Shown here one piece after another: positions 1 to 5,946 of a DNA stretch of 8,659 nt. Under the pieces are notes generated by a model, which saw nothing but the letters and a program-made list of their open reading frames with translations, had not been told where the DNA came from and did no database searches. Position numbers and translations under genes: made by a program. Positions within the stretch are counted from its first letter, which is position 1; every line of letters starts with the position of its first letter. Source of the DNA: DASQDN01 sp035630195 (GTDB taxonomy: Bacteria; Acidobacteriota; Terriglobia; Bryobacterales; Bryobacteraceae); assembly GCA_035630195.1 (NCBI GenBank), contig DASQLD010000461.1:1-8659 (forward strand). The letters are read 5' to 3'.

Positions 1-1
1 C

Positions 2-64
2 GCAGCGATGACAGCGATCGAAATGGCTCAGCTACTCAAAAGTCTGCGGAGCGAATCGAAATAG
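2..64 (+). CDS. ribH: 6,7-dimethyl-8-ribityllumazine synthase, C-terminal end (partial)
   Basis: The window opens inside a reading frame whose last 20 codons end at TAG 62-64. The visible tail contains AAMTAIEMAQLL, which matches the C-terminal helix of lumazine synthase (family pattern 'G.EAA..AIEMA.LL'). The enzyme condenses 5-amino-6-ribitylamino-uracil with dihydroxybutanone phosphate in the penultimate step of riboflavin synthesis. The stop codon directly abuts the nusB start with no spacer, and ribH-nusB is a very common bacterial gene pair, which supports the call. Only the tail is visible, so the active site cannot be checked. The identification rests on this short match plus context. 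Confidence 0.75.
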   Translation, partial: AAMTAIEMAQLLKSLRSESK

Positions 65-490
65 ATGAGCTCTCGCCGGACATCGCGCCATCGCGCTGTG
101 CAGGTGCTTTATCAGTGCGATATGCGCGAACTCGACCCCGAACAGGCGATTGCGGCGTTCTATGGCAGCTTGTACTCGGAAGAGAACGAAGAGCAACTTG
201 CGAGCGATTCCTTCATGGAGGGTCTTGTGCGCGGTTCGATGCAGAAGAAATCCGAGATCGATGAACGCATTTCGAAGTACTCCGAGCGCTGGCGTATTGA
301 GCGCATGCCCGCTGTGGATCGGAATATTTTGCGATTGGCGATCTTCGAGATAATGCAGGGTGAAACTCCGCCTGCTGTGGCCATTGATGAAGCTTTGGAG
401 TTGGCGCGCAAATTTTCCGGGGAGGAATCGGTCCCGTTTATCAATGGTGTGCTGGATTCGGTCCGGAGGGAACTCGAGCCGCCGACATAA
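65..490 (+). CDS. nusB: Transcription antitermination factor NusB
   Basis: A 141-residue protein, normal length for NusB. NusB pairs with NusE (ribosomal protein S10) and binds boxA RNA in the antitermination complex of rRNA operons. The arginine-rich N-terminus (SSRRTSRHRAVQVLYQCD) is the boxA-binding segment with the family 'R..A.Q.LY..D' signature. The C-terminal half has R..R.PAVDRNILRLAIFE, PP.VAIDEALELARKF and FINGVLDSV, all conserved NusB blocks. The ATG directly follows the ribH stop (TAGATG), so translation is probably coupled, with GGAG inside the end of ribH as a possible ribosome site. All expected blocks are present and the frame is intact. Confidence 0.96.
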   Translation: MSSRRTSRHRAVQVLYQCDMRELDPEQAIAAFYGSLYSEENEEQLASDSFMEGLVRGSMQKKSEIDERISKYSERWRIERMPAVDRNILRLAIFEIMQGETPPAVAIDEALELARKFSGEESVPFINGVLDSVRRELEPPT

Positions 491-518
491 TTCAACTGCG
501 AATTGATAACTACCCGCA

Positions 519-704
519 ATGCCACCAAAGAAGAAGGACGGCGGTATGCCAAAAACATCTGGTTCTGCGATGTCCGCTGACGAGATAGCCGAGAAGGCCA
601 CTCGCGGTGAAGACGTGTCGGCTTACTTCAGCACGAAGTTTAAGGTTGTAAGACCTGTGCGCCCTTGTCAACACCAATCGACGAACGGCGGCCCGCCAAA
701 ATAG
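519..704 (+). pseudogene. Truncated ribbon-helix-helix (CopG-like) antitoxin remnant
   Basis: A 61-residue frame; internal ATGs at 546 and 570 could also start it. The segment MSADEIAEKATRGEDVSAYF followed by KVVRPVR resembles the N-terminus of CopG/RHH-type antitoxins. There, 'AE.A.RGEDVS.YF' precedes a 'RVNVD' strand and the ribbon-helix-helix DNA-binding core. Here the match stops after PVR (about position 663) and the remaining 13 residues look like nothing in the family. Dropping one C in the run at 661-663 gives PVRLVNTN, closer to the expected strand, but the helices that should follow are absent. I infer a 3'-truncated, probably non-functional antitoxin. No clear ribosome site precedes the first ATG, and no toxin gene follows on this strand. 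The family assignment is from memory of similar proteins. Confidence 0.45.
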
Positions 705-783
705 CTAAACGGAAATGATTGAACGCCTTTTTTCCGGTGAGTCCTAGATCGGCCAACCAGACTTCACCGCGAAGCGGGCTCAT
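640..783 (-). pseudogene. PemK/MazF-like toxin, N-terminal fragment
   Basis: A 47-codon minus-strand frame starts at ATG 783-781, overlapping the end of the upstream antitoxin by 20 nt. Its first residues, MSPLRGEVWLADLGLTGK, match the first strand and loop of PemK/MazF endoribonuclease toxins ('RGEVW.VDLG...G..RP'). The invariant Arg-Pro and the rest of the fold (normally about 110 residues) are missing. After Lys18 the sequence is unrelated and soon stops. The lost part coincides with the place where the opposing antitoxin fragment also loses homology, so one deletion may have removed both 3' ends. The product should be an inactive toxin. An alternative reading is chance resemblance, but the motif and the overlapping antitoxin-toxin order argue against that. 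Confidence 0.6.
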
Positions 784-952
784 CGTCGATCGAATTAAAA
801 ACCTCTTGTCCCCTAATCCGCGATCGAGACAGATCGAGGACATCGTTATCTGCCATCTCGATGATCTCCGCGATGCAGCTTCGAACCGCGTCGGCAGTGT
901 CCGGCTTCCATCCTCGACGTTTGTGGTCTAGCTTCTCGATGAGAGCATCCAT
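764..952 (-). CDS. Small putative antitoxin paired with the truncated PemK/MazF-like toxin
   Basis: A 62-residue acidic, helical protein beginning MDALIEKLDHKRRGWKPD and ending SIDDEPASR. The sequence ADAVRSCIAEIIEMADNDVLDL predicts a long amphipathic helix. A ribosome site (AAGGA) lies about 7 nt before the ATG on the minus strand. The stop overlaps the start of a PemK/MazF-like toxin fragment, the usual antitoxin-then-toxin arrangement, and this is the main reason for the call. It lies 20 nt downstream of glcD on the same strand and may be read from that operon. No named DNA-binding fold is visible. The frame looks intact although its partner is truncated, making it a possible orphan antitoxin. 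Function is inferred from context and a remembered family resemblance. Confidence 0.55.
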   Translation of the reverse strand: MDALIEKLDHKRRGWKPDTADAVRSCIAEIIEMADNDVLDLSRSRIRGQEVFNSIDDEPASR

Positions 953-972
953 GGATAGTTCCTTCTACACCA

Positions 973-2406
973 CTACAGCATCGTACTAGTCGCAGTGAGA
1001 GCCGCCTGGCGTATCTCCATGCAACCCCGACCCGTGGGAAGAACTTTGCCGGGATTCAATCGGCAGTCGGGATCAAATAACGCTTTGAGACGGGCAATCA
1101 TGTCGAGGGTATCCGGCAGAAACTGCGTGCCCATCAATTCCATCTTTTCCATTCCTACGCCGTGCTCTCCTGTGATAGAACCGCCCACCTCGATGCAATA
1201 TTCCAGAATTTCATCGCCCGCTTTTTGAGCCTTTTCAAGGTCACCGGGTTTGCGGGCGTTGAATAGGATGATCGGGTGCATGTTGCCATCTCCGGCGTGG
1301 AAGATGTTGCTAATTGTCAGGCCGTACTTCTCGCTGACTTTCCCGATATGGCGCAGCGTGGGCGCAATCTTGGTGCGCGGCACAACGCCGTCCTGGACGT
1401 AATAGGAAGGACTGACGCGTCCGATAGCCCCGAAGGCGTTTTTGCGTCCCTTCCAAAGCAGGTCGCGCTCCTCGGCGGAACGGGCGATGCGGAACTCGGT
1501 TGCTTTGCAGGCGAAGCACGCCTCTCGGATCTGCTCGACTTGTTCCTCTACCGCTTCGGTCAGACCCTCGAGCTCGATTAGGAGGACGGCTGCGGCATTC
1601 ATTGGATAGCCCGCGTGCGTTGCCTCTTCGACCATGCGCAGCATGACGCCGTCGAGCATTTCTACTGCTACGGGAGTGATGGCCCGGCGCGTGATCTCAG
1701 CCACCGTGTCGGCGGCGTCGTCTGGCGAGTCGTAGATCGCGAGAAGTGTTTTCACGGCCTCGGGTTGGCGCATGATCCGAACCGTCACTTTCGTGACCAG
1801 CGCCATGGTGCCTTCCGATCCCGTCAACAGGCCCGTCAAGTCATAGCCGGGCAGATCGGGTTCCTTGCCACCGGTTTCAATAATCGAACCATCCGGGAGG
1901 ACGGCTTGAAGGCCGTAGACGTGGTTGGTTGTCACGCCGTAAGCCAAGGTATGCGGGCCGCCGGCGTTCTCGGCAACGTTTCCACCGATGGTGCAGGCGC
2001 GCTGACTTGAGGGATCCGGCGCATAAAAGTACTTCGACGACTGTACAGCCAGCGTGACATCGAGGTTCACGACACCTGGTTCCAGCAGTGCGCGCTCATT
2101 GGCGAGATCGATCTCCGCAATAGAGTTCATGCGGGCAAACGCGATCATGATTCCGCCGTTGCGCGGAATCGCGCCCCCGCTCAGGCCTGTGCCCGCGCCA
2201 CGCCCGACCATGGCTACGTCGTGCCTTTTGGCGAGTTTGATAATAGCCGAGACATCCTCAGCAGTTTTTGGGAATACTACGATTCCAGGACGCGATTTGT
2301 CGACCCCACCGTCGTATTCATACAGACTGAGGTCCTGTTCGGTATCGAGGACGGCTCTCGATCCCAATAACTCGATAAGACTTTGCTTGAGATTAGAAGG
2401 AATCAC
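973..2406 (-). CDS. glcD: FAD-linked oxidase, glycolate oxidase subunit GlcD type
   Basis: A 477-residue flavoprotein of the GlcD / D-lactate dehydrogenase type, which oxidises 2-hydroxyacids such as glycolate. A PCMH-type FAD domain is marked by PGIVVFPKTAEDVSAII (about residues 40-56), GRGAGTGLSGGA (68-79) and PDPSSQRACTIGGNVAENAG (130-149). The C-terminal FAD-oxidase domain carries HAGDGNMHP (about 370-378), GEHGVGMEKM (413-422) and DPDCRLNPGK (445-454). Length is normal for GlcD. The start is GTG at 2406-2404, chosen because it overlaps the tlpA stop as GTGA and has an AAGG site just upstream. No glcE or glcF partner appears next to it, so it either works alone, as some GlcD-type dehydrogenases do, or its partners are elsewhere. 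The exact substrate cannot be read from sequence. Confidence 0.93.
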   Translation of the reverse strand: MIPSNLKQSLIELLGSRAVLDTEQDLSLYEYDGGVDKSRPGIVVFPKTAEDVSAIIKLAKRHDVAMVGRGAGTGLSGGAIPRNGGIMIAFARMNSIAEIDLANERALLEPGVVNLDVTLAVQSSKYFYAPDPSSQRACTIGGNVAENAGGPHTLAYGVTTNHVYGLQAVLPDGSIIETGGKEPDLPGYDLTGLLTGSEGTMALVTKVTVRIMRQPEAVKTLLAIYDSPDDAADTVAEITRRAITPVAVEMLDGVMLRMVEEATHAGYPMNAAAVLLIELEGLTEAVEEQVEQIREACFACKATEFRIARSAEERDLLWKGRKNAFGAIGRVSPSYYVQDGVVPRTKIAPTLRHIGKVSEKYGLTISNIFHAGDGNMHPIILFNARKPGDLEKAQKAGDEILEYCIEVGGSITGEHGVGMEKMELMGTQFLPDTLDMIARLKALFDPDCRLNPGKVLPTGRGCMEIRQAALTATSTML

Positions 2407-2924
2407 AACATCGCCTTGATTGATGCCACCATTTTTGGATCAGTCCAATTACGATCGCCGATGAACTTGGCCACTACCTTTCCCTTGCCGTTGATGACAT
2501 ACGTCTCAGGCCATTTGAATGAGCCGTAGTCGGCGCTGATGTTAGCTTCTGGATCGCGGGAGGTCTCGAACGCAAGGCGGGCTCGCTGAAGGAATTGCTT
2601 GTATACCTGCTCGTTTTTATCGACGCTGACGCCGAGCACTACTACTCCTTCTTTCGCCATCTCCTGCGCGAACTGATCCAGCGAAGGCATCTCCTGAATA
2701 CACGGCGGACACCATGTGGCCCAGAAATTGAGAACGAGCAGCTTCCCACCGAAATCTTTTGTGCTGATACGCTTACCATTATCGGTGGTAACTTCGAACG
2801 CCGGAGCCGTGTCACCCTTGTCGACGATCCGCTGCTCGAACGAGTTCCGGACTGTGTAAAGAAAACCTGCAAAAAGCAATGCTAAGACGGCAAACAGAAC
2901 ACGATCGATGGTGGCGCCCTTCAT
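2403..2924 (-). CDS. Membrane-anchored TlpA/ResA-like thiol-disulfide oxidoreductase
   Basis: A 173-residue protein of the TlpA/ResA thioredoxin-like family, which reduces disulfides outside the cytoplasm, classically during cytochrome c maturation. A short basic start is followed by one hydrophobic segment (residues about 9-24, VLFAVLALLFAGFLYT) that should anchor it in the membrane. GDTAPAFEV begins the AhpC-TSA/redoxin fold. The catalytic motif is WCPPC (71-75) within NFWATWCPPCIQEMP, and the cis-proline loop is KWPETYVI (Pro about 139). The ATG has an AGGA ribosome site 5 nt upstream. The gene is divergent from the pterin operon across 64 bp, and its stop overlaps the glcD start (GTGA), implying translational coupling. 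No cytochrome maturation genes are nearby, so the partner protein is unknown. Confidence 0.92.
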   Translation of the reverse strand: MKGATIDRVLFAVLALLFAGFLYTVRNSFEQRIVDKGDTAPAFEVTTDNGKRISTKDFGGKLLVLNFWATWCPPCIQEMPSLDQFAQEMAKEGVVVLGVSVDKNEQVYKQFLQRARLAFETSRDPEANISADYGSFKWPETYVINGKGKVVAKFIGDRNWTDPKMVASIKAML

Positions 2925-2988
2925 CTATCCTGATTTTAGCGAACGACTGGGCCACTGATCCTTTCAGCTCTCCGCCCGCATCTAATCG

Positions 2989-3408
2989 ATGATGCTGATC
3001 ACGCGCAGAGCGGAGTTCTCCGCCTCACATCGCTGCTACAGTTCGAGCCTGTCGGAAGAGCAGAATCTGGATCTCTACGGTGAGCGCGCGTCCAGCCACG
3101 GTCATGGTCACAACTATGTGCTGGAGGTAACTATTGATGGAGAGCCGGATCCGGTAACTGGAATGATCGTCGACTTAAAACTCGTTAAGGACATCATCAA
3201 CGAAAGGGTCATTGAACTGATGGATCACAGGCACCTGAATCACGAGGTGCCTCCATTTGATCAGGTTGTGCCAACGGTTGAAAATGTCGCGCGAGAAATT
3301 TGGAAGCTCCTGCAGCCAGGCTTGCAGTTCAAGAATGCGAATCTCTCGAATATCCGCCTGTATGAAACCAACGATCTCTACGTGGATTATGCGGGGGAGA
3401 TCTCGTGA
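2989..3408 (+). CDS. PTPS/QueD-fold protein lacking the catalytic cysteine
   Basis: A 139-residue 6-pyruvoyltetrahydropterin synthase-fold protein. Zinc ligands His14 (SASHR), His39 and His41 (HGHGHNY) are present, as are the proton-relay Asp79-His80 (MDHRHLN) and the pterin-anchoring Glu126 (YETND). The position of the catalytic Cys, YGKCNNP in human PTPS and in the next gene, reads YGERASS here, so the Cys is Arg33, preceded by Glu32. PTPS-III enzymes, which replace dihydroneopterin aldolase in folate synthesis, carry Glu in place of that Cys. Here the Glu is one residue early, so PTPS-III activity is possible but unproven. The stop overlaps the next start (GTGA). The ATG at 2989 is followed at once by another at 2992, and the ribosome site is weak. 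Confidence 0.88.
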   Translation: MMLITRRAEFSASHRCYSSSLSEEQNLDLYGERASSHGHGHNYVLEVTIDGEPDPVTGMIVDLKLVKDIINERVIELMDHRHLNHEVPPFDQVVPTVENVAREIWKLLQPGLQFKNANLSNIRLYETNDLYVDYAGEIS

Positions 3409-3836
3409 GGGTCACACGCGTCTACCGGTTTTCTGCCTCGCACCGGCTTCATGCGGATTCCTTGTCCGGCGAGCAGAATGCCGAACTATACGGCAAGTGC
3501 AATAACCCGTACGGGCACGGTCATGATTACGCGATCCACATTTCCGTGCGGGGCGTACCGCATTCGAATACGGGCCGGGTCCTCAATGTCGGCGCGCTCG
3601 ATCGCTATGTTACGGAACGCCTGTTGACCGCTTACGATCATAATGACCTGAATCGGGATGTGCCCGGGTTTGTGGGCGTTCCTACCACTGAGAACCTGGC
3701 AATTGATAGTGATCGCAGATTACGGGACGCCTGGCCTTTTGATACCGCGGAACTCGAGCGTGTGTTTATACAGGAGACCGGCCGCAACAGTTTTGAGCTA
3801 GGAAAGTCCCCAGGGGAAGCCCGCAAGAAAAAATGA
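3405..3836 (+). CDS. 6-pyruvoyltetrahydropterin / 6-carboxytetrahydropterin synthase (Cys-containing)
   Basis: A 143-residue PTPS/QueD enzyme with a complete active site: His13 (SASHR), Cys32 (YGKCNNP), His38 and His40 (YGHGHDY), Asp78-His79 (YDHNDLN) and Glu124 (QETG). These enzymes act on 7,8-dihydroneopterin triphosphate, giving 6-pyruvoyl- or 6-carboxy-tetrahydropterin, the latter for queuosine and other deazapurines. The GTG start (3405) is fixed by the GTGA overlap with the preceding paralogue and a GGGGGAGA site upstream. The stop overlaps the folE start as ATGA. Similarity to the preceding protein is clear in the active-site blocks but modest elsewhere, so the pair is an old duplication. 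No queC, queE or queF is visible, so the choice between queuosine and tetrahydropterin synthesis stays open. Confidence 0.92.
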   Translation: MRVTRVYRFSASHRLHADSLSGEQNAELYGKCNNPYGHGHDYAIHISVRGVPHSNTGRVLNVGALDRYVTERLLTAYDHNDLNRDVPGFVGVPTTENLAIDSDRRLRDAWPFDTAELERVFIQETGRNSFELGKSPGEARKKK

Positions 3837-4456
3837 AAAAAGCTACCGTTGAGGTAATGAAGAGCAAGCCGGCGGAACTTCGTCAGGAGAGCGGCCGTAT
3901 CGCTGAATTGATGCGCGAGGTGCTCGAGCGTATCGGCGAAGATCCCACCAGAGACGGATTGGTCCGAACTCCCATTCGGGCTGAGAAGGCGCTGACGTAT
4001 CTAACGAGCGGATATGAAGCGAATATCGGATCGATCGTTAACGGGGCGCTCTTCGACGTCCGCTACGACGAGATGGTGATCGTCAAGGATATCGAGTTCT
4101 TTAGCCTGTGCGAACACCACATGCTTCCGTTTTATGGAAAGGCTCACGTTGCTTATCTGCCGGGGGATAAGGTCATAGGGCTGAGTAAGATCCCACGCAT
4201 CGTGGACATGTTTGCGCGGCGGCTCCAGGTTCAGGAGCGCCTCACACAGGAAGTCGCAGAAACCTTACAGGACGTTCTCAAGCCGAGGGGTGTTGGCGTC
4301 ATCCTCGAGGCGCGCCATTTTTGCATGATGATGAGGGGCGTCGAAAAACAACACTCCGGCACTGTAACCAGTGCGATGTTAGGAGCGTTTCGACAGAATA
4401 AAGAAACCCGTGATGAGTTTCTTTCACTGATAAAGCAGGACGCATCCAGATTTTAG
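3833..4456 (+). CDS. folE: GTP cyclohydrolase I
   Basis: A 207-residue type I GTP cyclohydrolase, which converts GTP to 7,8-dihydroneopterin triphosphate and formate, the first step of folate, biopterin and queuosine routes. Typical blocks are present: GEDPTRDGLVRTPIRAEKA (about 35-53), the zinc-site motif SLCEHHMLPFYGKAHVAY (Cys93, His96), GLSKIPRIVDMFARRLQVQE (116-135), and RHFCMMMRGV with the third zinc ligand Cys164 and catalytic His162, followed by TVTSAMLGAF. The ATG at 3833 overlaps the PTPS stop as ATGA, so production is probably coupled to the two enzymes that use its product. A downstream ATG at 3857 could also be used, but the overlap favours 3833. The frame and all ligands look intact. 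Confidence 0.97.
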   Translation: MKKATVEVMKSKPAELRQESGRIAELMREVLERIGEDPTRDGLVRTPIRAEKALTYLTSGYEANIGSIVNGALFDVRYDEMVIVKDIEFFSLCEHHMLPFYGKAHVAYLPGDKVIGLSKIPRIVDMFARRLQVQERLTQEVAETLQDVLKPRGVGVILEARHFCMMMRGVEKQHSGTVTSAMLGAFRQNKETRDEFLSLIKQDASRF

Positions 4457-4480
4457 AGCGTCTGCTACGATAGGCCGTGA

Positions 4481-4846
4481 ATGGAGAATTTTCGTCGTTT
4501 TGAGGCCGTCGATCCCTACAATCGCACGTGGCAGGTCGAATTTCGCTGGCAACAGAATGCGATTTCGATCCGGCATAGCGACTCGATCGATGTTAAGTAC
4601 CAGCTAATCCAAGGGGAAGACGTCAGCGAAAAGGTTATCGCTTTGAGGCATCCCGATCTGCTGGCCTTGGGCAAAAAAGCTGGGCGCGAGGTGACGGACG
4701 CCTGGATCCTGAAGCTGGCTGCCCTGAACATCCGGGAGATGATCGAAACGGATCGGGATATGGAAAAAACTCTCGTCACTGCCCGCTTGGAGGACCTGCA
4801 GCGCTACAACGAAAAACTGAGCGCGCCCGCGCCTATCCGGCGCTAG
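4481..4846 (+). CDS. Conserved-looking hypothetical protein, 121 residues
   Basis: I do not recognise this gene. It starts 24 nt after folE on the same strand and may be the last gene of the pterin operon. The product is soluble, with no signal peptide or membrane segment. The N-terminal third (WQVEFRWQQNAISIRHSDSI) looks like alternating beta strands, with aromatic and charged residues. The rest is mostly helical (AWILKLAALNIREMIETDRD). Only LRHPDLLALGKKAGREV stands out as a motif-like stretch. Base composition and codon use look like those of the neighbours, and the frame is the only long one across 4481-4846, so I judge it a real gene. A role in pterin metabolism would be only a guess from position. 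Confidence 0.7.
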   Translation: MENFRRFEAVDPYNRTWQVEFRWQQNAISIRHSDSIDVKYQLIQGEDVSEKVIALRHPDLLALGKKAGREVTDAWILKLAALNIREMIETDRDMEKTLVTARLEDLQRYNEKLSAPAPIRR

Positions 4847-4926
4847 AATCGTTCCCACTGTTAGATTCCGGCGAAAATACGACGCGTGGTTACAATGTGT
4901 TTGTTTGGGTAGCACTATTGCTTTTT

Positions 4927-4934
4927 GGGGGAGG
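4927..4934 (+). promoter_or_regulatory. Strong ribosome-binding site setting the start at 4943
   Basis: GGGGGAGG sits 8 nt before ATG 4943-4945. It favours that ATG over an in-frame TTG at 4925, which would place the site inside the gene. It is the clearest Shine-Dalgarno sequence in the window. Confidence 0.8.
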
Positions 4935-4942
4935 AAACGGAG

Positions 4943-5182
4943 ATGGTCAATTGCCCGGTCTGCGACGCAGCAATGGACGTAGAAGAAGATGAACTTGATG
5001 AGGGCGACGAGTTCACATGCGATGAGTGTGGCGCAGAAGTTGCCGTCGTTGGCACCGATCCTCTGGACATCGAGCCGCTGAAGGAGGCCGATGAAGAAGA
5101 GGAAGAGGACGACGATGAGGACCTTGATGACGACGAAGAGGAAGAGGACACCGACGACGAGGGCGACGAGGACTGGAAGTAG
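4943..5182 (+). CDS. LysW-like acidic zinc-ribbon (amino-group carrier-type) protein
   Basis: A 79-residue protein. A zinc ribbon uses Cys4, Cys7, Cys26 and Cys29 (NCPVC and CDECG), followed by GAEVAVVGTDPLDIEPL, closely resembling LysW/ArgW, the amino-group carrier proteins of lysine and arginine synthesis via the alpha-aminoadipate-type route. In that family substrate is attached to a C-terminal Glu, typically in an EDWGE end. Here, from about residue 48 on, the protein is almost entirely Asp and Glu and ends in DEDWK. The EDW survives but the terminal Gly-Glu does not. No lysX, lysZ or other carrier-pathway gene is in the window. It may therefore be a LysW relative with another role, such as metal or protein binding. 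The start is set by a strong ribosome site. Confidence 0.8.
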   Translation: MVNCPVCDAAMDVEEDELDEGDEFTCDECGAEVAVVGTDPLDIEPLKEADEEEEEDDDEDLDDDEEEEDTDDEGDEDWK

Positions 5183-5570
5183 GCTTTTCACGATCATTTT
5201 TCTATATGCCGGCGTCGCGGTGTGTTCTCCGAAGAAGGAGAAGCCTGAGACGGCGGCTTACGCGCTGCTTGCGGGAACGGTCTACCGGCCTCCCGGATTC
5301 GCTTTATCGGGAGTCAAGGTCTTTATCGAGCCTGAACAGTCCGAATCCAACGGAGTCAAGCTAAAGAAAAGCCAAGTTGTCACGGATTCGCGAGGCGAGT
5401 GGGTAATGCGCGTGCCACCTGTACCCGCGAAATGGCGTATAAACGTCAAAGTAAATGGGTATCGTCCGGAGGAGAGGTCTGTCTCGGTGCAGGGGGAACA
5501 GCGAGTCGACTCAAGTATCGTCCTCGAGCCCTTGGTAGCCTCGACGCCATCCAAGGAAACGACGCAATGA
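5127..5570 (+). CDS. Exported protein with carboxypeptidase-regulatory-like domain (start uncertain)
   Basis: The core is a small beta-sandwich of the carboxypeptidase regulatory-like type: LLAGTVYRPPG.ALSGVKVFI, a turn with DSRGEWVMRVPP, then WRINVKVNGYRPEERSVSV. This fold occurs in surface and secreted proteins. A hydrophobic stretch LFTIIFLYAGVAVC ends in Cys and resembles a lipoprotein signal, although Val before the Cys departs from the usual lipobox. No ATG, GTG or TTG lies just before that segment. In-frame ATGs at 5091, 5115 and 5127 fall inside the acidic-tail coding region of the previous gene; GTG 5220 would remove the signal. I give 5127 as the latest ATG that keeps it. The stop overlaps the next start (ATGA at 5567-5570), so the two are probably co-translated. 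Confidence 0.65.
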   Translation: MTTKRKRTPTTRATRTGSRLFTIIFLYAGVAVCSPKKEKPETAAYALLAGTVYRPPGFALSGVKVFIEPEQSESNGVKLKKSQVVTDSRGEWVMRVPPVPAKWRINVKVNGYRPEERSVSVQGEQRVDSSIVLEPLVASTPSKETTQ

Positions 5571-5926
5571 AAAAAGTACTTACGGTATTGATTACAGGGA
5601 TCGCACTGGCTGGTGTAGCCGTCCTGCCGGCCCATGCTCAAAAGAAAGAAAGCGAAGATCGGCAGACGCGATCCGTACAAGGGATCGTAACCAATAATGC
5701 CGATGCTCCGCTGGAGGGAGCTGTCGTGCAACTGAAAGACACGAAGAGCCTTCAAATCCGGTCGTTCATTACGAAGCAGAATGGAACATACCATTTTCAT
5801 AGCCTCAACCCGGACATCGATTACGAGTTAAGGGCGGAGCACAAGGGCGCCACTAGCGGAGCGAAGACCCTCAGCTCGTTCGATAGCCGGAAATCGGCTG
5901 TGATCAATCTTAAAGTTTCCAATTAG
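5567..5926 (+). CDS. Secreted carboxypeptidase-regulatory-like domain protein
   Basis: A 119-residue exported protein. A Sec signal peptide is clear: basic MKK, hydrophobic core VLTVLITGIALAGVAVL, and a PAHA-Q cleavage site at about residue 24. The mature part is a single beta-sandwich of the carboxypeptidase regulatory-like family. It shows SVQGIVTNNADAPLEGAVVQ at its start, the KQNGTYHFHSLNPDIDYEL turn and strand, and a final VINLKV strand. Such domains are frequent in acidobacterial and Bacteroidetes surface proteins and usually mediate structure or binding rather than catalysis. The start is fixed by the ATGA overlap with the upstream gene, which has the same fold, suggesting duplication and coupled expression. 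The frame also opens further upstream, but the signal peptide decides for this ATG. Confidence 0.85.
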   Translation: MKKVLTVLITGIALAGVAVLPAHAQKKESEDRQTRSVQGIVTNNADAPLEGAVVQLKDTKSLQIRSFITKQNGTYHFHSLNPDIDYELRAEHKGATSGAKTLSSFDSRKSAVINLKVSN

Positions 5927-5946
5927 CAGCGGTTACGATCTGAGGT

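Noticed and set aside
32..601. Long 189-residue minus-strand ORF
   Set aside because: It is antisense to nusB, which has full family conservation; the minus-strand protein has no recognisable motif.
1276..2010. Plus-strand ORFs inside glcD
   Set aside because: They are opposite-strand shadows of a well-conserved flavoprotein and carry no motifs of their own.
4891..4896. TACAAT as a -10 promoter box upstream of the LysW-like gene
   Set aside because: No acceptable -35 box lies 16-18 bases upstream; the best (TTCCGG at 4866) is poor and 19 bases away, so it is not listed as a feature.
4604..5197. Minus-strand 197-residue ORF with strongly hydrophobic start resembling a membrane protein
   Set aside because: The hydrophobic run is just the complement of the acidic GAA/GAC-rich tail of the LysW-like gene; the frame also covers the clear gene at 4481-4846.
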